Below are positions 22,898-35,929 of a stretch of 64,000 nucleotides of DNA, piece by piece; the first letter of the stretch is position 1; the number at the start of each line of letters is the position of its first letter. The translations under genes were made by a program, and so were the position numbers. Location of the stretch: assembly GCF_000471905.2 (NCBI RefSeq), contig NW_006496103.1, positions 1,570,074-1,634,073 of the forward strand, in the 5' to 3' direction. The stretch comes from Amborella trichopoda. Taxonomy: Eukaryota; Streptophyta; Magnoliopsida; Amborellales; Amborellaceae. The notes beneath the pieces were generated by a model. That model had not been told where the DNA came from. It worked only from the letters and a program-made list of their open reading frames with translations, and searched no databases.

Positions 22898-24268
22898 GGG
22901 AGTGATAAATTTAATGGATATCGTTTAAATGATTGAAGCTTTCTTATTGCCATTAATATTTCTTACAAGCATATACTATTGATGCTATTAGGGAATTAAA
23001 TAAAGGACCCGGTTATTATGAGTCCTCTGACTTGTACTATTTTCATGCGGGCCCCTTGAACACCCATTATTTCTATCGATCTTGGATCTAAATTTGTAGT
23101 AATTCATGATCTACACTATTGATCATGAATATATAAAAAAAAGTATAATAAAATACAATTACAGAATATTTTTATTAGAATATTTTCCTATCCATTGGAT
23201 AGAAATCTTTAGTTGTGGATGTTCATCTTAAAGATAGATGTTTGTGATTGTGCGGGCTTATGAATCCGCTGACTCATGAAACACTTTTTCTTAAATTAAA
23301 CTTTTAGTTTTATATACTTCAGTTGAATACTGACTTCAGGGGTTGTCGCATGGAGACATGAAAATATTATTTTTACTTCTTACTATATAAAAGAAAAGGG
23401 AAAGAAAACTGCACTTGCAGTATCTCCATTTTCTTATCCCCAATCTAGGATATATTAAAAAAGTATTATTGAAATATGGTGATATTTCCCGATGTTTCTT
23501 ATTCTTCATACTTTATGAGCTCTAAACATATCAATACTTCAATTTATGGACCCTCACATACATAGGGAAGAATGATATTTTTTTTTCTTTCTCTTTCAAA
23601 TTACTTTAATTATTTATTGTCATTTATTTTTCTTAGGAGTCCTCCTTTTATATATCAACCAAAATTGCCCTTGATTTTTTTGTGAAATGACTGATTTTTT
23701 AAAATAACCCAAGAAATTACCTCTTAAGCAATTCATGAGAATGCATTTGCCCCTATGAAATTTGAAATAATAACAAAGAACATACAACACAAAGATTCAG
23801 ATTTTGAATAGCAAACAAAGTTTGACATTGTACCCTTAGAAAAGCTGCATTTGTGTTCATGTGTTTTTTCTAAAAATAGTGAATAAATGTTTTATTGAGT
23901 TGCCATAATTGACGTAGTTGATTATCATTATACAAAATTGTCTCTAATTACCATAAAAAGAAATAGAAGTTGACTAGTAGTATTGTTCTTTTGGATATAT
24001 CCTCCTTTGAACGATTTTCGCTAAATCAATCATTATTGGTGCTCGCAATTGTGAGCAACTTGACATTGTAAAGTGTGGGAAAAACATTTTGTGCAATCAC
24101 ATGGTGTTAAAACCCTTCAAAAGTTAACGCTGGGGAAAAGTTGTTGGCTTAAAACTCTGCAATGAATCTCCAAGAAAAAAATGGATTTGCAGTTTTAAAA
24201 ATGATTTATTTTGTATTTTTTTTTGTGGACCACCCATTGCATTTCTTGATGGAGATCAATATTATTTT
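22898..24268. other. Intergenic sequence, nothing recognised
   Basis: AT-rich sequence without convincing coding potential, paired repeat ends or RNA gene signatures. Confidence 0.5.
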
Positions 24269-24501
24269 GGGATTGTACACTATGAGAGCATTTATTACTA
24301 TTACCAAGAGGTCACAATCACTCCCAGCCCTTAGATGTCCATTTGGATGGCTTTGGGTGTGTCACGAAGTTCAATTTTTTTTTTTTGAACTTTTAGTCGA
24401 ATCAATGGCACGTTTACAACTGCTGATTTAAAATCTGATGAACAAGAGTGATTGTGACATCTTTGTACTACAAGTAAATGGTCTCTTTGTATATAGTTTC
24501 C
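24269..24501. mobile_element. MULE-type MITE, family B, copy 1
   Basis: The left arm (GGGATTGTACACTATGAGAG...AGGTCACAATCACTC) pairs with the right arm (GAGTGATTGTGACATC...TTTACTTGTAG on the plus strand). It matches the copies at 42828-43043 and 59153-59386. No clear target duplication remains at this copy. Confidence 0.7.
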
Positions 24502-24649
24502 TATGACTCTTATAGCATCCATTTTTTAGTAGGGGAAATAGATTTGTGGTAGTTTGAAATGATAATCTTAAAAAATTGGTTGAGCCACTTGCATCAAGGG
24601 CCCTGTCAAAAGCTTTAATTGTATGGTGTCACTTATCCATATTTATTAA

Positions 24650-25042
24650 GGAAAAAGTTTATATTAGGATGCAACCTTATAATGTAGAACTATGGATGCA
24701 CCTCAAAAATCCATCGAAAAAGGTAACTTTAATGTTGAAAAACCCTTGATTGATCATCTCAACATCGAGATGTATGACCATGAAAAATAAAAAGATTTTA
24801 AGTCTCATAAATAGTTCATTTTACAACATATTATCTACATCGTCCATTTTTGAGATTTTCATATGTTTATAGATCTACTTGATTTTAATCATTTTTTAAA
24901 TTTAAAATTTTATAATTAGATATAAAAATAGATTTTGAGATAATCCTAAGACATTTTACATCAAAATTATATTTCATGAAAGAATTTGAAGGTGCACCTT
25001 ACCTCTACCGCTACGAATGCATCTGTATGCCAAACTGCACCC
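24650..25042. mobile_element. MITE, family A, copy 1, with 9-bp target duplication
   Basis: It begins GGAAAAAGTTTATATTAGG and ends ...AAACTGCACCC, an imperfect inverted pair. It is flanked by ATTTATTAA at 24641-24649 and 25043-25051 (perfect 9 bp). The interior is shared by all family A copies (GATCATCTCAACATCGAGAT, a TTTTCAAG-like word, and ...GAAGGTGCACC near the end). The 9-bp target size suggests a Mutator-like origin. Confidence 0.85.
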
Positions 25043-25397
25043 ATTTATTAATTGAGGCATTGTTGAGGCCTTTGGGATAATCATCAAGACTTAAAGTTAA
25101 ACTAGTTTAGGGTCATGTAATGATATCTTGGAAGCTAATCAGCTTCTTAGTGTGCAGCCTTTGGTTTTCTAACAGCGTTTTTTCTCTACCTAAATGAGGA
25201 AAATTATATGCTCCTTCGGGAACACATCTTGGACTCCTCCCTCATCCATGCATAACTCTATTTTTGGGACACGTTAGACTATTTTTAGGACTTCAAATTT
25301 TAGGGATATAACTTCTGGAACCAAGAGACCAACTTCAAGAGAAAAATAGATGAACATTTATGTGTACTTGTAATATCCTGAATCGACCATTCAATCA

Positions 25398-25525
25398 TTG
25401 AATTGTTGGATTCATGTTGAGAAGGTTCAAAATCTTACTAGAAATTTATAAATTTTTTTGTAAATTTATATAAATTAGTGAATTGTTGGATTCAAGTGTA
25501 GAAGGGTTCAAATTCTAACTACAAG
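25398..25525. repeat. Imperfect tandem duplication, ~84 bp
   Basis: GAATTGTTGGATTCA(T/A)GT...GAAG(G)GTTCAAA occurs at 25398 and again at about 25482. It abuts the MITE that follows. Confidence 0.7.
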
Positions 25526-25897
25526 TTTATAAAAGGCTAAAACCTTATGCAATGTGCACCTCAAAAATTTAGTAGAAAATAGTGTTCTTAAGTTGAAAAG
25601 CCTTCCAATTGATTATCTGACCTCAAGATGTGTGGTTACAAAGAAAAAAAAATTTCAAGTCCTAAAAATAGTATATCTTATAGCAAGTTATCTTGACCAT
25701 CTAGTTTCAAGATTTTCAAGTATTTATAGATCTGTTCTATTTGTATTTTTACAAATTTAAATCTCATAATTAAGATTTATCATAGATTTTTAAGTTGTCG
25801 TAAGGTTTTTAACATCAGAACTATATAATCCAATAAAATTTAGAGGCATGTCTTACCCGTACAGTATAAGGTGTGCACCTTATGTAAATCTCACCCC
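25519..25897. mobile_element. MITE, family A, copy 2
   Basis: It shares the interior with copy 1 (GATTATCTGACCTCAAGATG, CAAGTTATCTTGACC) and the end word GTGTGCACCTTATGTAAATC followed by TCACCC. The boundaries are approximate and no target duplication was seen. Confidence 0.7.
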
Positions 25898-27590
25898 TCT
25901 TAAAGTACAATCTCATAATTCTAAAGTGGATCTTAAAATTTGACTTCATGGAAAATCTGCATAGGTCTTTTACTCAAGAGTCTAAATGTACAATTGGCTC
26001 TCTCGGACCAGGCTGTACTATCAAACACCATACACTCGAAACAATATGAAAAATTGAAGTGGGACTCAAAGCATATTTGCGTTCACGCGTGTCATACATA
26101 TCCTTACCATAGACAACTAATGTGTGTTCACTTTTCTTCTTTGTCAAGTGGACCCCCAATTCTGGCTGCCATGATGAGTAGCTTAGTACTATTGGGGTCC
26201 CATATGTACAGTAAAGGGATCAGATTAAGGGGACCCCATGAATTGTCTAGTGTTTTGTTTTGCAGCGTATGTGCAGCCAATGCATGTGCAATCTGATCTC
26301 TCGGGACCAGGATATTTTTGTATTTCGTGGTTGCAATAAAAAGGTAGTGAATTTATCAATATATGTGATCAGAATTTGGCCCGGACTGGCCAACCTGACT
26401 TAAAATTGGTTTGGTTCAATAAAGAAAGGAAAAGTACAGTGTGCGTCCCTGACACACCAAACATCCATCTTAAGGTTGGAAATAGAAAGGTAGCGGTTCC
26501 ACCAAAACCGACAACTAAAAAATTATTTTGAAAAAATTATTTTTTGCTTAAAATGTTCAAAATGCTTAAAATTATTTTGACATTCATGTTCAACATAGTA
26601 TATATTGGCATCCCCTAAAATGTTTGGATCCAAAATGCATATCTAAGATAAATGGTATAGATTGTCAACCCCTAAATATTGGGATCCAAAATCCATGTCT
26701 AAGATGAATGGAGGGAGGAATGGTATAAATAAATTAGACGGCCAACTCATAAAAACCTTGTACATAAACATAAAAAACAATTAAAAAAACCAGATACTTA
26801 GAAAGATCAAATTTGAGTTAGTAAGAACTTTGTGATATATGGTGAGTATACTATGCTCCCTCAGGAGCATAGATACATTTACTCCCACATGTAAAACACT
26901 TATTCGTAAGATTTTTCTGTTGGAAATTTCAGAATCCACTTAATTATGACTAGATTTAATTTCAAAGAAAAGACTTTGATTTTGATTTCTTGAACATCTA
27001 GATTATTTGCTAAAAAAGTTGGATAGTGCAATCTCAGGATGCCATTTGTTTAAGGCACATAGAGAGTAAGAGTTAATTTTCCTTTAAGGTTGGGTGTTGG
27101 TATCATATCCTCAAAATTTGGGATATAAAAGATATTCTTAGTATAAGTTTTGCCCAAGGAAGTAGACGGATAGTATATTCTTACGAGAGTAGGAAATCTT
27201 TGGGTTTTCATGTATTTTATAGTTTTAACGTAGTTGCATTGATTAAACCGGTTTGCTAACTAGTTATTCTTCTGACCGAATACTTATTGAGTTGGGTGAC
27301 CTTTTGATTATGATAACACATGTTAGTGCTATAGTCCCTATTTGATTGTGTAAAGCCAATAATGAGGGGGCTTTTGATAACTACGAAAAGATGGGAAAAT
27401 TTGTTATTTTTTCACTTTTTTAATAATTGGACAGCTTTTATCCATTTGTTTGGGTGAAAGCCGGCCAAAACATTTTACACGAAATTCCCCGTAATTTCCT
27501 ACAAGTAGAAAAGTCGAAGACCACCTAAATAGTCCCCTACGACTTTCCCTAAGGTGGGAAATGAAGGGGAAAGTCCACCTCAGGACACCT
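25898..27590. other. Intergenic sequence with degenerate repeats
   Basis: No gene recognised. At 26590-26715 a ~57-bp segment (GGATCCAAAATGCATATCTA / GGATCCAAAATCCATGTCTA) occurs twice. An open frame at 25940-26296 (118 codons) has no family features and is probably chance. Confidence 0.5.
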
Positions 27591-27593
27591 CTG

Positions 27594-29490
27594 TCACACC
27601 CTAAGAATTTACAATACAGATATTCCTGAGATGTGACAGTCAAAACATATATACATCTCTTTATAGGACAAATTTACAGTGGCGAGATCTTACAAAGTAA
27701 CAAAAGAAAACTAGCACAACAACAATATATTCCAAGGTTGATCTTGACTAGCACTCAAAATGAATCCGCAGTTATCCTGAAAAAATGTTTACCATAGTTT
27801 GATGAGTTTGACTACTCAGTAAGTGATCATCATAATCCTAAAAATAATCATGATTGAAAGGTATCAATATTTTCAAAAAGGAGATCTATTAATAGGAATG
27901 CATTAACAATTTCACTTTAAAAAAAATGTATAATTAAGTATAATCCGAATAATTGAAATGCATATCACATTTTAACATCAATGCATAATTCAAAAGATTT
28001 CACAAAATACCCTACTGGCGTCCCAAGTAGGTCACTTATATACCCCATCAGCGTCATGATGGGTCTACTTAATCCCTATCGACGTCCCAGATAGGTCCAC
28101 TCAATTCCTGCAGGTCCACTTATACCTCACCGGTGTACCGGATGAGTCCACTTAATCCCTACCGACGTCTTGGATAGGTCCACTTATACCTCACCGGCGA
28201 ACCGGATGAGTCTACTTGTATATTTAAAGTATTTCTAAATCTCTTTAAACATTCGAAAGCAGCAATATCATGTACTCAACATACCACTGAAATCATTAAT
28301 ATGAATTTCACTGAAACCATTAATAATAGTAAATTTCAATAACATTTCAAAAATAACCCATCAAATATTTTGAGCTCAAATTTAGAAAGGTAGCAGTTCG
28401 TAAAGACATTCTAGCATAATTGCCAATTTAATATGTATAGAAAAACTCTTATAGAAATTCAAGAATACGAAATCATCACAATTTATGGGATATCAATTCA
28501 CAAATAAACATTTCACAACAATGTTGTAATCAATTGCAAAAATATCAATTTTTAAATAATAAGGCAGTCATTTGCACATGAATTTTACAATGTCTAAATA
28601 TTAAAAAACAGTAGAAAGAAATATCACAATTTTACTAAAAGCAGAAATATCACATTTATTTTTAATAATTTTATTGTATCTAAAATTTTCTAACAATGGA
28701 CAAGAAAAATAAATAAATTTATTTCTAAGAATTTACAGCATTTAAAATATTTTACAATAGATAAAATGTCACCATTTTTACTAAAAAGATTATTTTTCGA
28801 AATAATGAGATCGCTTGCGCATAAAATTTATCGCGCTTAAAATTCATGATAATAAGCAGAAGTAATTATTTCATTTTATTTTTTAAAAAAATAGATTATT
28901 TTTTTGAGACAATGAGGTCACTTACATACAAAACTTATAAAATAAAGATCTTGGACGAAAATATCACTATTTATTAAAAACAGACTATATTTTAAGAAGA
29001 TGATGGCACTTAACTTTAATTCCGAAATTGAGGGAGCATCCATTTTGGATGTGGGCTTATCATATGTGATATCGTAGTCTCGTGTGTATGGCTCATAGAC
29101 CGAGAGAGAGGTTATAAATGGAGAAGGTCCAGTACAGACAGTTGTGGTTGGGTAGAGGAGATAAGCGAAAGAATCTCCTTTGTTGTTGAAGCGGAGGATG
29201 CTTCTTGAGGGAGGGTTGATGAGCTGCTAATGAGAGAAAAAGAGAAGCCCCTTGACCCGAAAAGGTAGAGAGAGAGAAAGAGGGAGATAAGCTAATAAAA
29301 ACGATACACCTCATATGCAAGGTATTGTTTAAAGAGGTGTTTTTATAAAACTTTAAGTGGTGGACCTAAGGTTTACCCAAGTAGAATTGAACCCTCAAGT
29401 ATATTAACAATAATATCGTTTATTTATTGTTAATATAAAAGCAACAAATAAATCCTAGTCGTGGGAGGCGAAAGCGACACAGGGGATAGG
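27594..29490. repeat. LTR-like block (probable Gypsy-type solo or partial LTR), ends at a gap
   Basis: It begins near TGTCACACCCTAAGAATTTA, the kind of start common in plant Gypsy LTRs, and has the 'actactcagtaagtgatcatcataat' type of text that I associate with such LTRs. It runs without coding content to the gap at 29491. An array of hairpin modules lies inside (28010-28215). The right end and target duplication are not visible because of the gap, so assignment is tentative. Confidence 0.4.
28010..28215. repeat. Array of six ~32-bp hairpin modules
   Basis: The word GTC(C/T)ACTTA recurs at about 28030, 28062, 28095, 28114, 28146, 28179 and 28210 (period 31-33 bp, with one short 19-bp step). 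Between these words sits a small palindrome whose arms change together: CCTAC...GTAGG, CCCATC...GATGGG, CCTATC...GATAGG, CTCACC...GGATGAG, CCTACC...GGATAGG, CTCACC...GGATGAG. Each loop carries a (G/A)(A/G)CGTC- or GGTGTACC-like core. Confidence 0.8.
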
Positions 29491-29615
29491 NNNNNNNNNN
29501 NNNNNNNNNNNNNNNNNNNNNNNNNNNNNNNNNNNNNNNNNNNNNNNNNNNNNNNNNNNNNNNNNNNNNNNNNNNNNNNNNNNNNNNNNNNNNNNNNNNN
29601 NNNNNNNNNNNNNNN
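29491..29615. other. Assembly gap (125 N)
   Basis: A run of N at the right edge of the LTR-like block. Confidence 1.
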
Positions 29616-30510
29616 GATTATTACAACCTCCCTCATTAAAATAAGCATTTAATGCTTATCCAATTGAATGTAAAAAGTTAGGTTTTTGTTCTTGTTTTTT
29701 TGTGGATTTCAAGCTTACAAGCACACACCTTTTTATATGTAGGAGCAGTAGCATCTACCAAGATCAGAACTTATGAGCAAGCTGGTAAGTCAGTCTATTG
29801 TATTGTAGAGAAAGGAGCACGATTGATTTTTAAAGGTAGGTCTCCTAGAAAGGGAGGGGTGAGAAAAGAGGGAAGCCTTAGAATTCTACACTAGCATGGC
29901 ATTGTTAGATGCTTCTAATCAATAGAGCGGGAAGAGGAGTAAGCCAAACCAAAAGGAAAGACCACTAAAAGTAACGACCACCAAAATACACATAGTGATT
30001 TAAGATATTTATTAGAAATGAGACCTCTCTCACCCTTGGATCATGAAATTTTGGCTAAATTTTAGGGTGAGCTTTTGTTAACCTCTCTTCTACTTTTTTT
30101 TCCTCTCTCTTTCTCTCTTTCCACAAGTCTGCTCTATCTCCCATGGACCCTACATTTTTTTAGTCTACTCTATCTCCCCTAAACCATACCTTTTTCTTGT
30201 TAGGACTCTCTCTTTCGTCATCTTCGAATGACCTTTTTCTCTCCCCTAAACTCTTTATCTGGAAGCTTCTCATTTCTCTCTCTCTCTCTACTAGAACCTA
30301 TTATGATCAACTTATAACATATTAAAATTGACAGTTCCCCATATATATAAAAATGACTACACCAATTTTCTAGTCATGTTATCACACGAGAGAAATTGAT
30401 TGCTCTAATTTTTTAACTAAATTATCAAACTGGGGAAAGTGATTACACCAACTTTCCTTTTGTTCATGAATCCCAATTATTTTGAAGGATTCTTGGTGAA
30501 ATAGTTAAAA
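29616..30510. other. Intergenic sequence, nothing recognised
   Basis: CT-rich tracts at 30090-30290 and otherwise unique-looking sequence. No supported gene or repeat ends. Confidence 0.5.
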
Positions 30511-30886
30511 AGGAGAACATTTATATAATGTTGAGGCCCAAAACAATCAAATCAATGCATACCACAAAAATTTACTATAAGAGGTTGGCACGATGTTGAA
30601 AAACCCTCAATTCGATCATATCGACCTAAAGATGTACATACATGAGAAAAATAGATTTCTAGTCTTGGAAAGAGTGCATTTTGTTGCGTATTATCTAGGC
30701 TGTTAAGTTTCAATATTTTCAAGCGATCTTCACTAGTTCTGAAATTTTAAATTTTATAATTAAAGATAAAAATACATCTCAAGCCATCACAAAGAGTTCT
30801 GATACTGAAACGACATGTTTTGACATTATTTGAAGGTGCACCTTCCTTAGATTCTTTAGGGCCTCAGCCTTATACAAACCACACCC
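30511..30886. mobile_element. MITE, family A, copy 3
   Basis: It starts AGGAGAACATTTATATAATG and ends ...CTTATACAAACCACACCC, the family A end pattern. The interior has CAATTCGATCATATCGACC and TTTCAATATTTTCAAG. No target duplication seen. Confidence 0.75.
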
Positions 30887-33006
30887 AAAAAAAAAAAAGT
30901 CAACAAGGTCTAAAGGACATTCTCCAACCATCTCTAGCCTTGAAGGAAACTTGCAAACCTCCTCTTTGTTATAACCTTTTAAATTGTCACACTTGTTGGG
31001 TATGTGTGGTCATTAAAGGCGTTATGAGTACTTGTAAAATGAAAATATATAGTGGAACATGAACTTAGTAGGAGTGTGGTCCCATGTGGAACATACTAAG
31101 CAAACGTTGTTTGTTGATACTGGACTATGTTTAACGTGTTAAATCGGTCTGGTTGGGAAAAACCCATGTTACCTTGGTATGGAGAAATAAACCGACAAGG
31201 TTTATATGAGTTATCCTTTGATGAAGTCGAAGTATGCCAGGATGAGTGAGTCGAGGGACTGTGTGACCATTGTATGTGATGGAGGCCTTCAGAGACGGGG
31301 CCAAAGCCTCATCATTTGTATCATTACATGACATGCATATCGATAGCCTTTTTAAAAACAACGTACCACCTTTTAGGATGAAGAGTGTACATACGAAAGA
31401 TACCCCTGCGCACCATCCAGCTATGGATTGCATCAGGTCAGGATGACCTTAGTTTCATCTTCAGGGGTACCTGAAATCTATATTGCGACTATGACCCCTT
31501 GCCCATTGGCTTTACTTTGGTGACCTACTAATGATACCCTGCGTGGACTTTGGATTATGAGCAACGTTGGGTCGATTTGAGAAAGCATGTGTAATTCGTA
31601 GTTCGTTGTTGGATATGGAGTACCCCAGTGAATATTTATTCCAAGACCATATGGATCATTTCCCAATCAAAATTTTTAATTTTGTTTATTTTAATAATAT
31701 ATTGTTTTTAGAATTATTATTTGAATTTTTCTAAATCTTTGGATATCTTATTTATCAAATTTAGATTTATAAAAATAGAGACATTGATTTTATAATGATT
31801 TTAATATTCAAATAATAATTTTATGTAGAAAATAACATAATTGTATGAGAGGACCAATATGTCTTTTGGGCTCACCATTGCATATTGGGTGGGGCCGATT
31901 ATGGGCACCATCGGTGGCACGCCACACCTAGAGGATCTTCTAGTTTTGTAGTCAAGCTTTGAAGCATGAGAGAGAAGAAAGTATTGATTTAGAAAACTTA
32001 AGCCTTGAGGAAAATTTGAATGATATTTTGGTATGTATGAGATGGCTCATGCATAAAATAAGAAAGGATAATATTATAATATATTAATTTTTTATTTTGA
32101 ATTAATTGATGGGAAATGGTTTAGGAAGTGGGGGATAACGGCCTAGCACCTTCCATGGGATGTTGATGACCCATCTATGGAATGAAGAGCTCATATCTCT
32201 CGACCCACAAGTCATCTAAGATCAATGGTGTATATTCAATATCACATGAGCGACAAGCCAAGAAAAACATAGTTTGTTCAAAGCACTATAAAAAGGGATT
32301 GATACCTATCCAAATCTCTACACCTTTTCTCTTACACATAGTTTACATCTCTCTCTCTCAACCTACCAAAGGGGGCACACCCTACTTAGAGTATCTCTCT
32401 CTCCTATAGAAACTCTCTCTCTCTCTCTTGAAACCCCTAAAGGAGGGGCACGCCCCACTCTCTCTCATCTCATGGTGTCTTTTATGATTTATCATATCTC
32501 TTTAGGGCTTAGATTGTAGGGTTGTGATAGAAAAGATAAACATCTCTCTATCAAACTAGATTTTTAAAGAGATTTACCTAGGGTTTGAGTTTGTGATTAA
32601 AGGAGTTCTTGATCCATTAGTATGGCTTGTCCAAACTTGCTTTCTCGGTTGAGATTGAAGGTTGATCATTAGATCCCGCGCCATCGGAATGTGGTGACTC
32701 GGTGTGAGGTGTAAGAAGTACGGTTTAGGAAATCTTCGACACCCTCTTTTGATTCTTCTATATTCATTTATTATATATTTTATTCCCAAGCATAGGTTGT
32801 GTATTTTCTTTATTAATGAAAGTGTAATTTTGAATGGCTTCAAGATCTTGAGATCCTATTGTATTATTTTTTGTTATTTTATTTGAAATTTTTATATTTT
32901 AAAATGACTTATGTGAGTGATCTAGACCGTGAAGAAAAGAAAATAATTGAAATAAAAAAAAATTATTATATACTCCTACTAGATCACATGTGTCCTTCTT
33001 TCAACA
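30887..33006 (+). repeat. Unassigned block, possibly LTR-derived
   Basis: A TATA-like CACTATAAAAAGGG (near 32285) is followed by a CT-rich leader-like stretch (32340-32480), and the block ends ...TTTCAACA near 33006, which together look like a plant LTR promoter and end. No paired LTR, clear start or target duplication was found. Apparent small open frames are on both strands and look random. Confidence 0.3.
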
Positions 33007-35097
33007 CCTTGTATAAAATGCCTTGATATTTATGCGGTGGTGGAGAAAGAGAAAATTATAGATACCCCTTAGATCATACTTTGTAGGCATGCCCACCCCG
33101 AATATTTTTAAAATTACACCCATAACTTTGATACTATTTATTTTTATATCTAACCACTTATATAAAGAAGTAATTTTTTAAGGACAGAAACACCCCTATA
33201 GAGAAACCCTCATTCATGCCCCTCCCTTCACTCTCTCTCTCAAGGCTTTCAAATTTTTGGAAAGTTCTCTCTCTTGAAATTTGAGATAACTTGAAATTTG
33301 AGATAGTTTTTTTCTCTAAAAAAAAATTGAGACAGTTTCTGTATGTAAAACTTAAAATTTAATACTTTCTCTCTCCAAAAAATTTCAGATAGCTTCTCTC
33401 TACAATTTTGAAATCCGAGTTAGTTTACATCTAAAATCTCAAATTAGAAGCCTTTAAAGAGAAATTGTTTTAAATACACCTGGGGCAAGTTTTGTCCTAA
33501 CAAATTATTTTCTTACTTTTCAGGAATGGATATAAAAATAAATAATATTAAAGTTAATCATTGTATCAAAATATGGAGCGCGGCGTGTTTAGAGGGTGAA
33601 GTCAACTGGTCATGGCCCGGTATATATAATTTTCCCCTTAAAACAACTTTTATGGGAATGTACATCCCATGAGTTCATCTAAAATAAATGATGATTAGCG
33701 TAACTAGAATGCTCCCATGGGAACATATTGCCAACTTGCTCTCTCGGGCGAAAGAGCTACGTGGGAGATAATGATCTGAAAATTTAAGATCCACATAATA
33801 ATCATACGTTGATTATTTTTTTAATAGTTATAAAAAAAAAGAAAGATTTTGAGCTCTTATAAACTTATATCAGACCGTCCAAATTAGACCGTCTATCTTG
33901 AAACTTGTGAGGTAATTTTCTCCAATATGCAAAATGCATATGAGATTTTCAGTTTTTTGAGGGTAGACATGTTACGCCCCAAAATTTTGGGTCCTAAGAA
34001 TACTCCCTGAAAGTTTTTTGTCCATAAAAGAGTGAATTGAGGAAATTCACCTGCGGGAGCATAGAATCTATTGACAATGCGGATTGGGTTGGGGAGGTTT
34101 GTAAACCACGCTCATCATGGTTGCCATCATAGAGAAATAAATTCTATCGTAGATATACTATGACTCTCTTTTGGGAAAAATGTTATATTTGTCGGGGGAT
34201 GCAATTCTACATTTGCGGCCCCGAGGCATAAACCATCCGATAAGCGTAAATGAGAATCCCTCAAAAAATACAAATAAAAAAAGGTAAATTCAAGGGTTTA
34301 AATATTTCCTTAAAAAAATCAGTTTTAATTTTATTATTTTTTACACATGAATGATTTCGATGTTAAAGGATTACATATTCCTTAAAAATTAGAGCCAAAA
34401 TATATTTCAAAAATAGATTATTAGTTGGGTCCGAATTTCTACCGAGTCCTAAAAACTCCAACTAGAAATAGTCTCTCTTCTTTCTTTTTTTTCTTTTTTT
34501 TTTTTGAAAAAAAAAACATAAACATGGCAAGACAAGTGCCAGAAGCAAGAGGTGCAGTCATTTTAGGGGCAGCAGCACCATCATATTTGAGCCCACCTCA
34601 ACTTCTTGATGGATGGAGTCCAATGGGGACTCTTACCTGCCATGGTTAATATATTCCTTGAATGTACGCTCCTTGAAGTTCCTTTATTATTATATTACGT
34701 AAGTAGTTTCTACTGCTTTGTCTACTCTGGAAAATGACGGACCATTCATGCATGGTCCTTAGCAACGTTTAAAAAATCAGCAAATCGTACCAGAACTGGC
34801 CGGTTTGGTTAAATAATTGGTCAGGCCGGTGCGGTTCTGTCTAAATATTGGGCACTAGCTAGTTCGGATCACGGATTAAGACTGTCGATCTAGCTGTCTG
34901 GGCCGGTATTTTAGTGGGGCGATCTGGGTTACTGAACCGTGTCTTTGAGCCTTGGTCCCTAGTAAATCACTGTTGGAAGGGCAACAGTTTTTATTGGAAA
35001 AGTGTCTCGCTTGATGATGCCTATCCTTTTTATCTAAAAATAATATATTTCTTTTGTTAATTAAAGGAGAACAAAAACCCCTTGAGAGTTGAAAACT
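33007..35097. repeat. Degenerate repeat region with an LTR-like start
   Basis: TGTTACGCCCCAAAATTTTG near 33970 is a typical Gypsy-type LTR opening; the piece seems to fade by ~34440. GGCCGG-type words at 34790-34920 recall non-autonomous hAT subterminal motifs. The rest is AT-rich with nothing recognised. Confidence 0.35.
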
Positions 35098-35245
35098 ATG
35101 GTGTTGCAAGTCTTGGATTTGGCTAGATCTTTCTCGTTTTTCTTTTTGCATGATTATACGGGCCAATGGGCTGGCTGATTCACTCGCTAAAGGGGGTGCC
35201 TTGCTGTCTAAGACTCTTGTCTCTGATGTAATCTCCTTTGAGTAG
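35098..35245 (+). mobile_element. L1 LINE, RNase H tail fragment
   Basis: One short frame reads RANGLADSLAKGGALLSKT, the conserved end of the RNase H domain of plant L1 LINEs (R.AN..AD.LAK.G). Nothing else of the element is recognisable around it. Confidence 0.55.
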
Positions 35246-35929
35246 TCCTTTGAGTAGTTTTTAATCAAGTTAAAGAAATTTCTACAAAAAAAATTATTTG
35301 ATCTATATTTGTGTTGTATATAATAATAAGATTTAACTTTTATGTTATTTTCAGCTAGTTTTAATTATTTCTGGCTAAAAATAAGTAATTTCAACAAATT
35401 ACTTTGAATAAGGAAAATTGGTAAAAACAAATAGACTTATATGCAAAACTATCAATAAGTTTATCTTAGATTTTTTTATGAGGGACACTACCAAAAAACA
35501 AATAATTTATTATCATGATTATCTATAGAAAGCAAATTATCGGTGATAATGTGTGCATTCAAACACGCCCTTAAAATGCATTTTAATTGCATGCTTTGTT
35601 CCTTTAGGTGGAGTAGATCTCAAATAAAATATGATATAGGTTAAAATTTGTAAAGGTTTGCAAATTTGAATGAATTCTATTAACCAATCATGAGAGTATG
35701 GTAGAAGATACAAAAAGTTGTGATCTCTTTTATTATAAGGATCTATCCAACAAAAAAAAAAATACAATGTTTATCCAACAAGACTAGACAGTCTACAATA
35801 TTACAACATTTGAAATTCAAAATTTTGATAACTCCCAACACTTTCGCTTAAGTTGGAGAGTAAACATTGAGAACGCCCAAATTTTCCTGAGAGAGGCTGA
35901 AATTGTCCTTTCTCATGAATTTTTTGAAT
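35246..35929. other. Intergenic sequence, nothing recognised
   Basis: AT-rich, no supported gene or repeat ends. Confidence 0.5.

Noticed and set aside
28010-28215. Regular short repeats with spacers, CRISPR-like at first sight
   Set aside because: Plant nuclear DNA; 'spacers' are themselves related palindromes and there are no cas genes.
34523-34649. Short frame MARQVPEARGAVILGAAAPS...
   Set aside because: Only 41 codons, no homolog that I recognise, in a degenerate repeat region.
34876-35268. 130-codon minus-strand frame
   Set aside because: It is the opposite strand of the LINE RNase H tail fragment (35098-35245) and flanking sequence.
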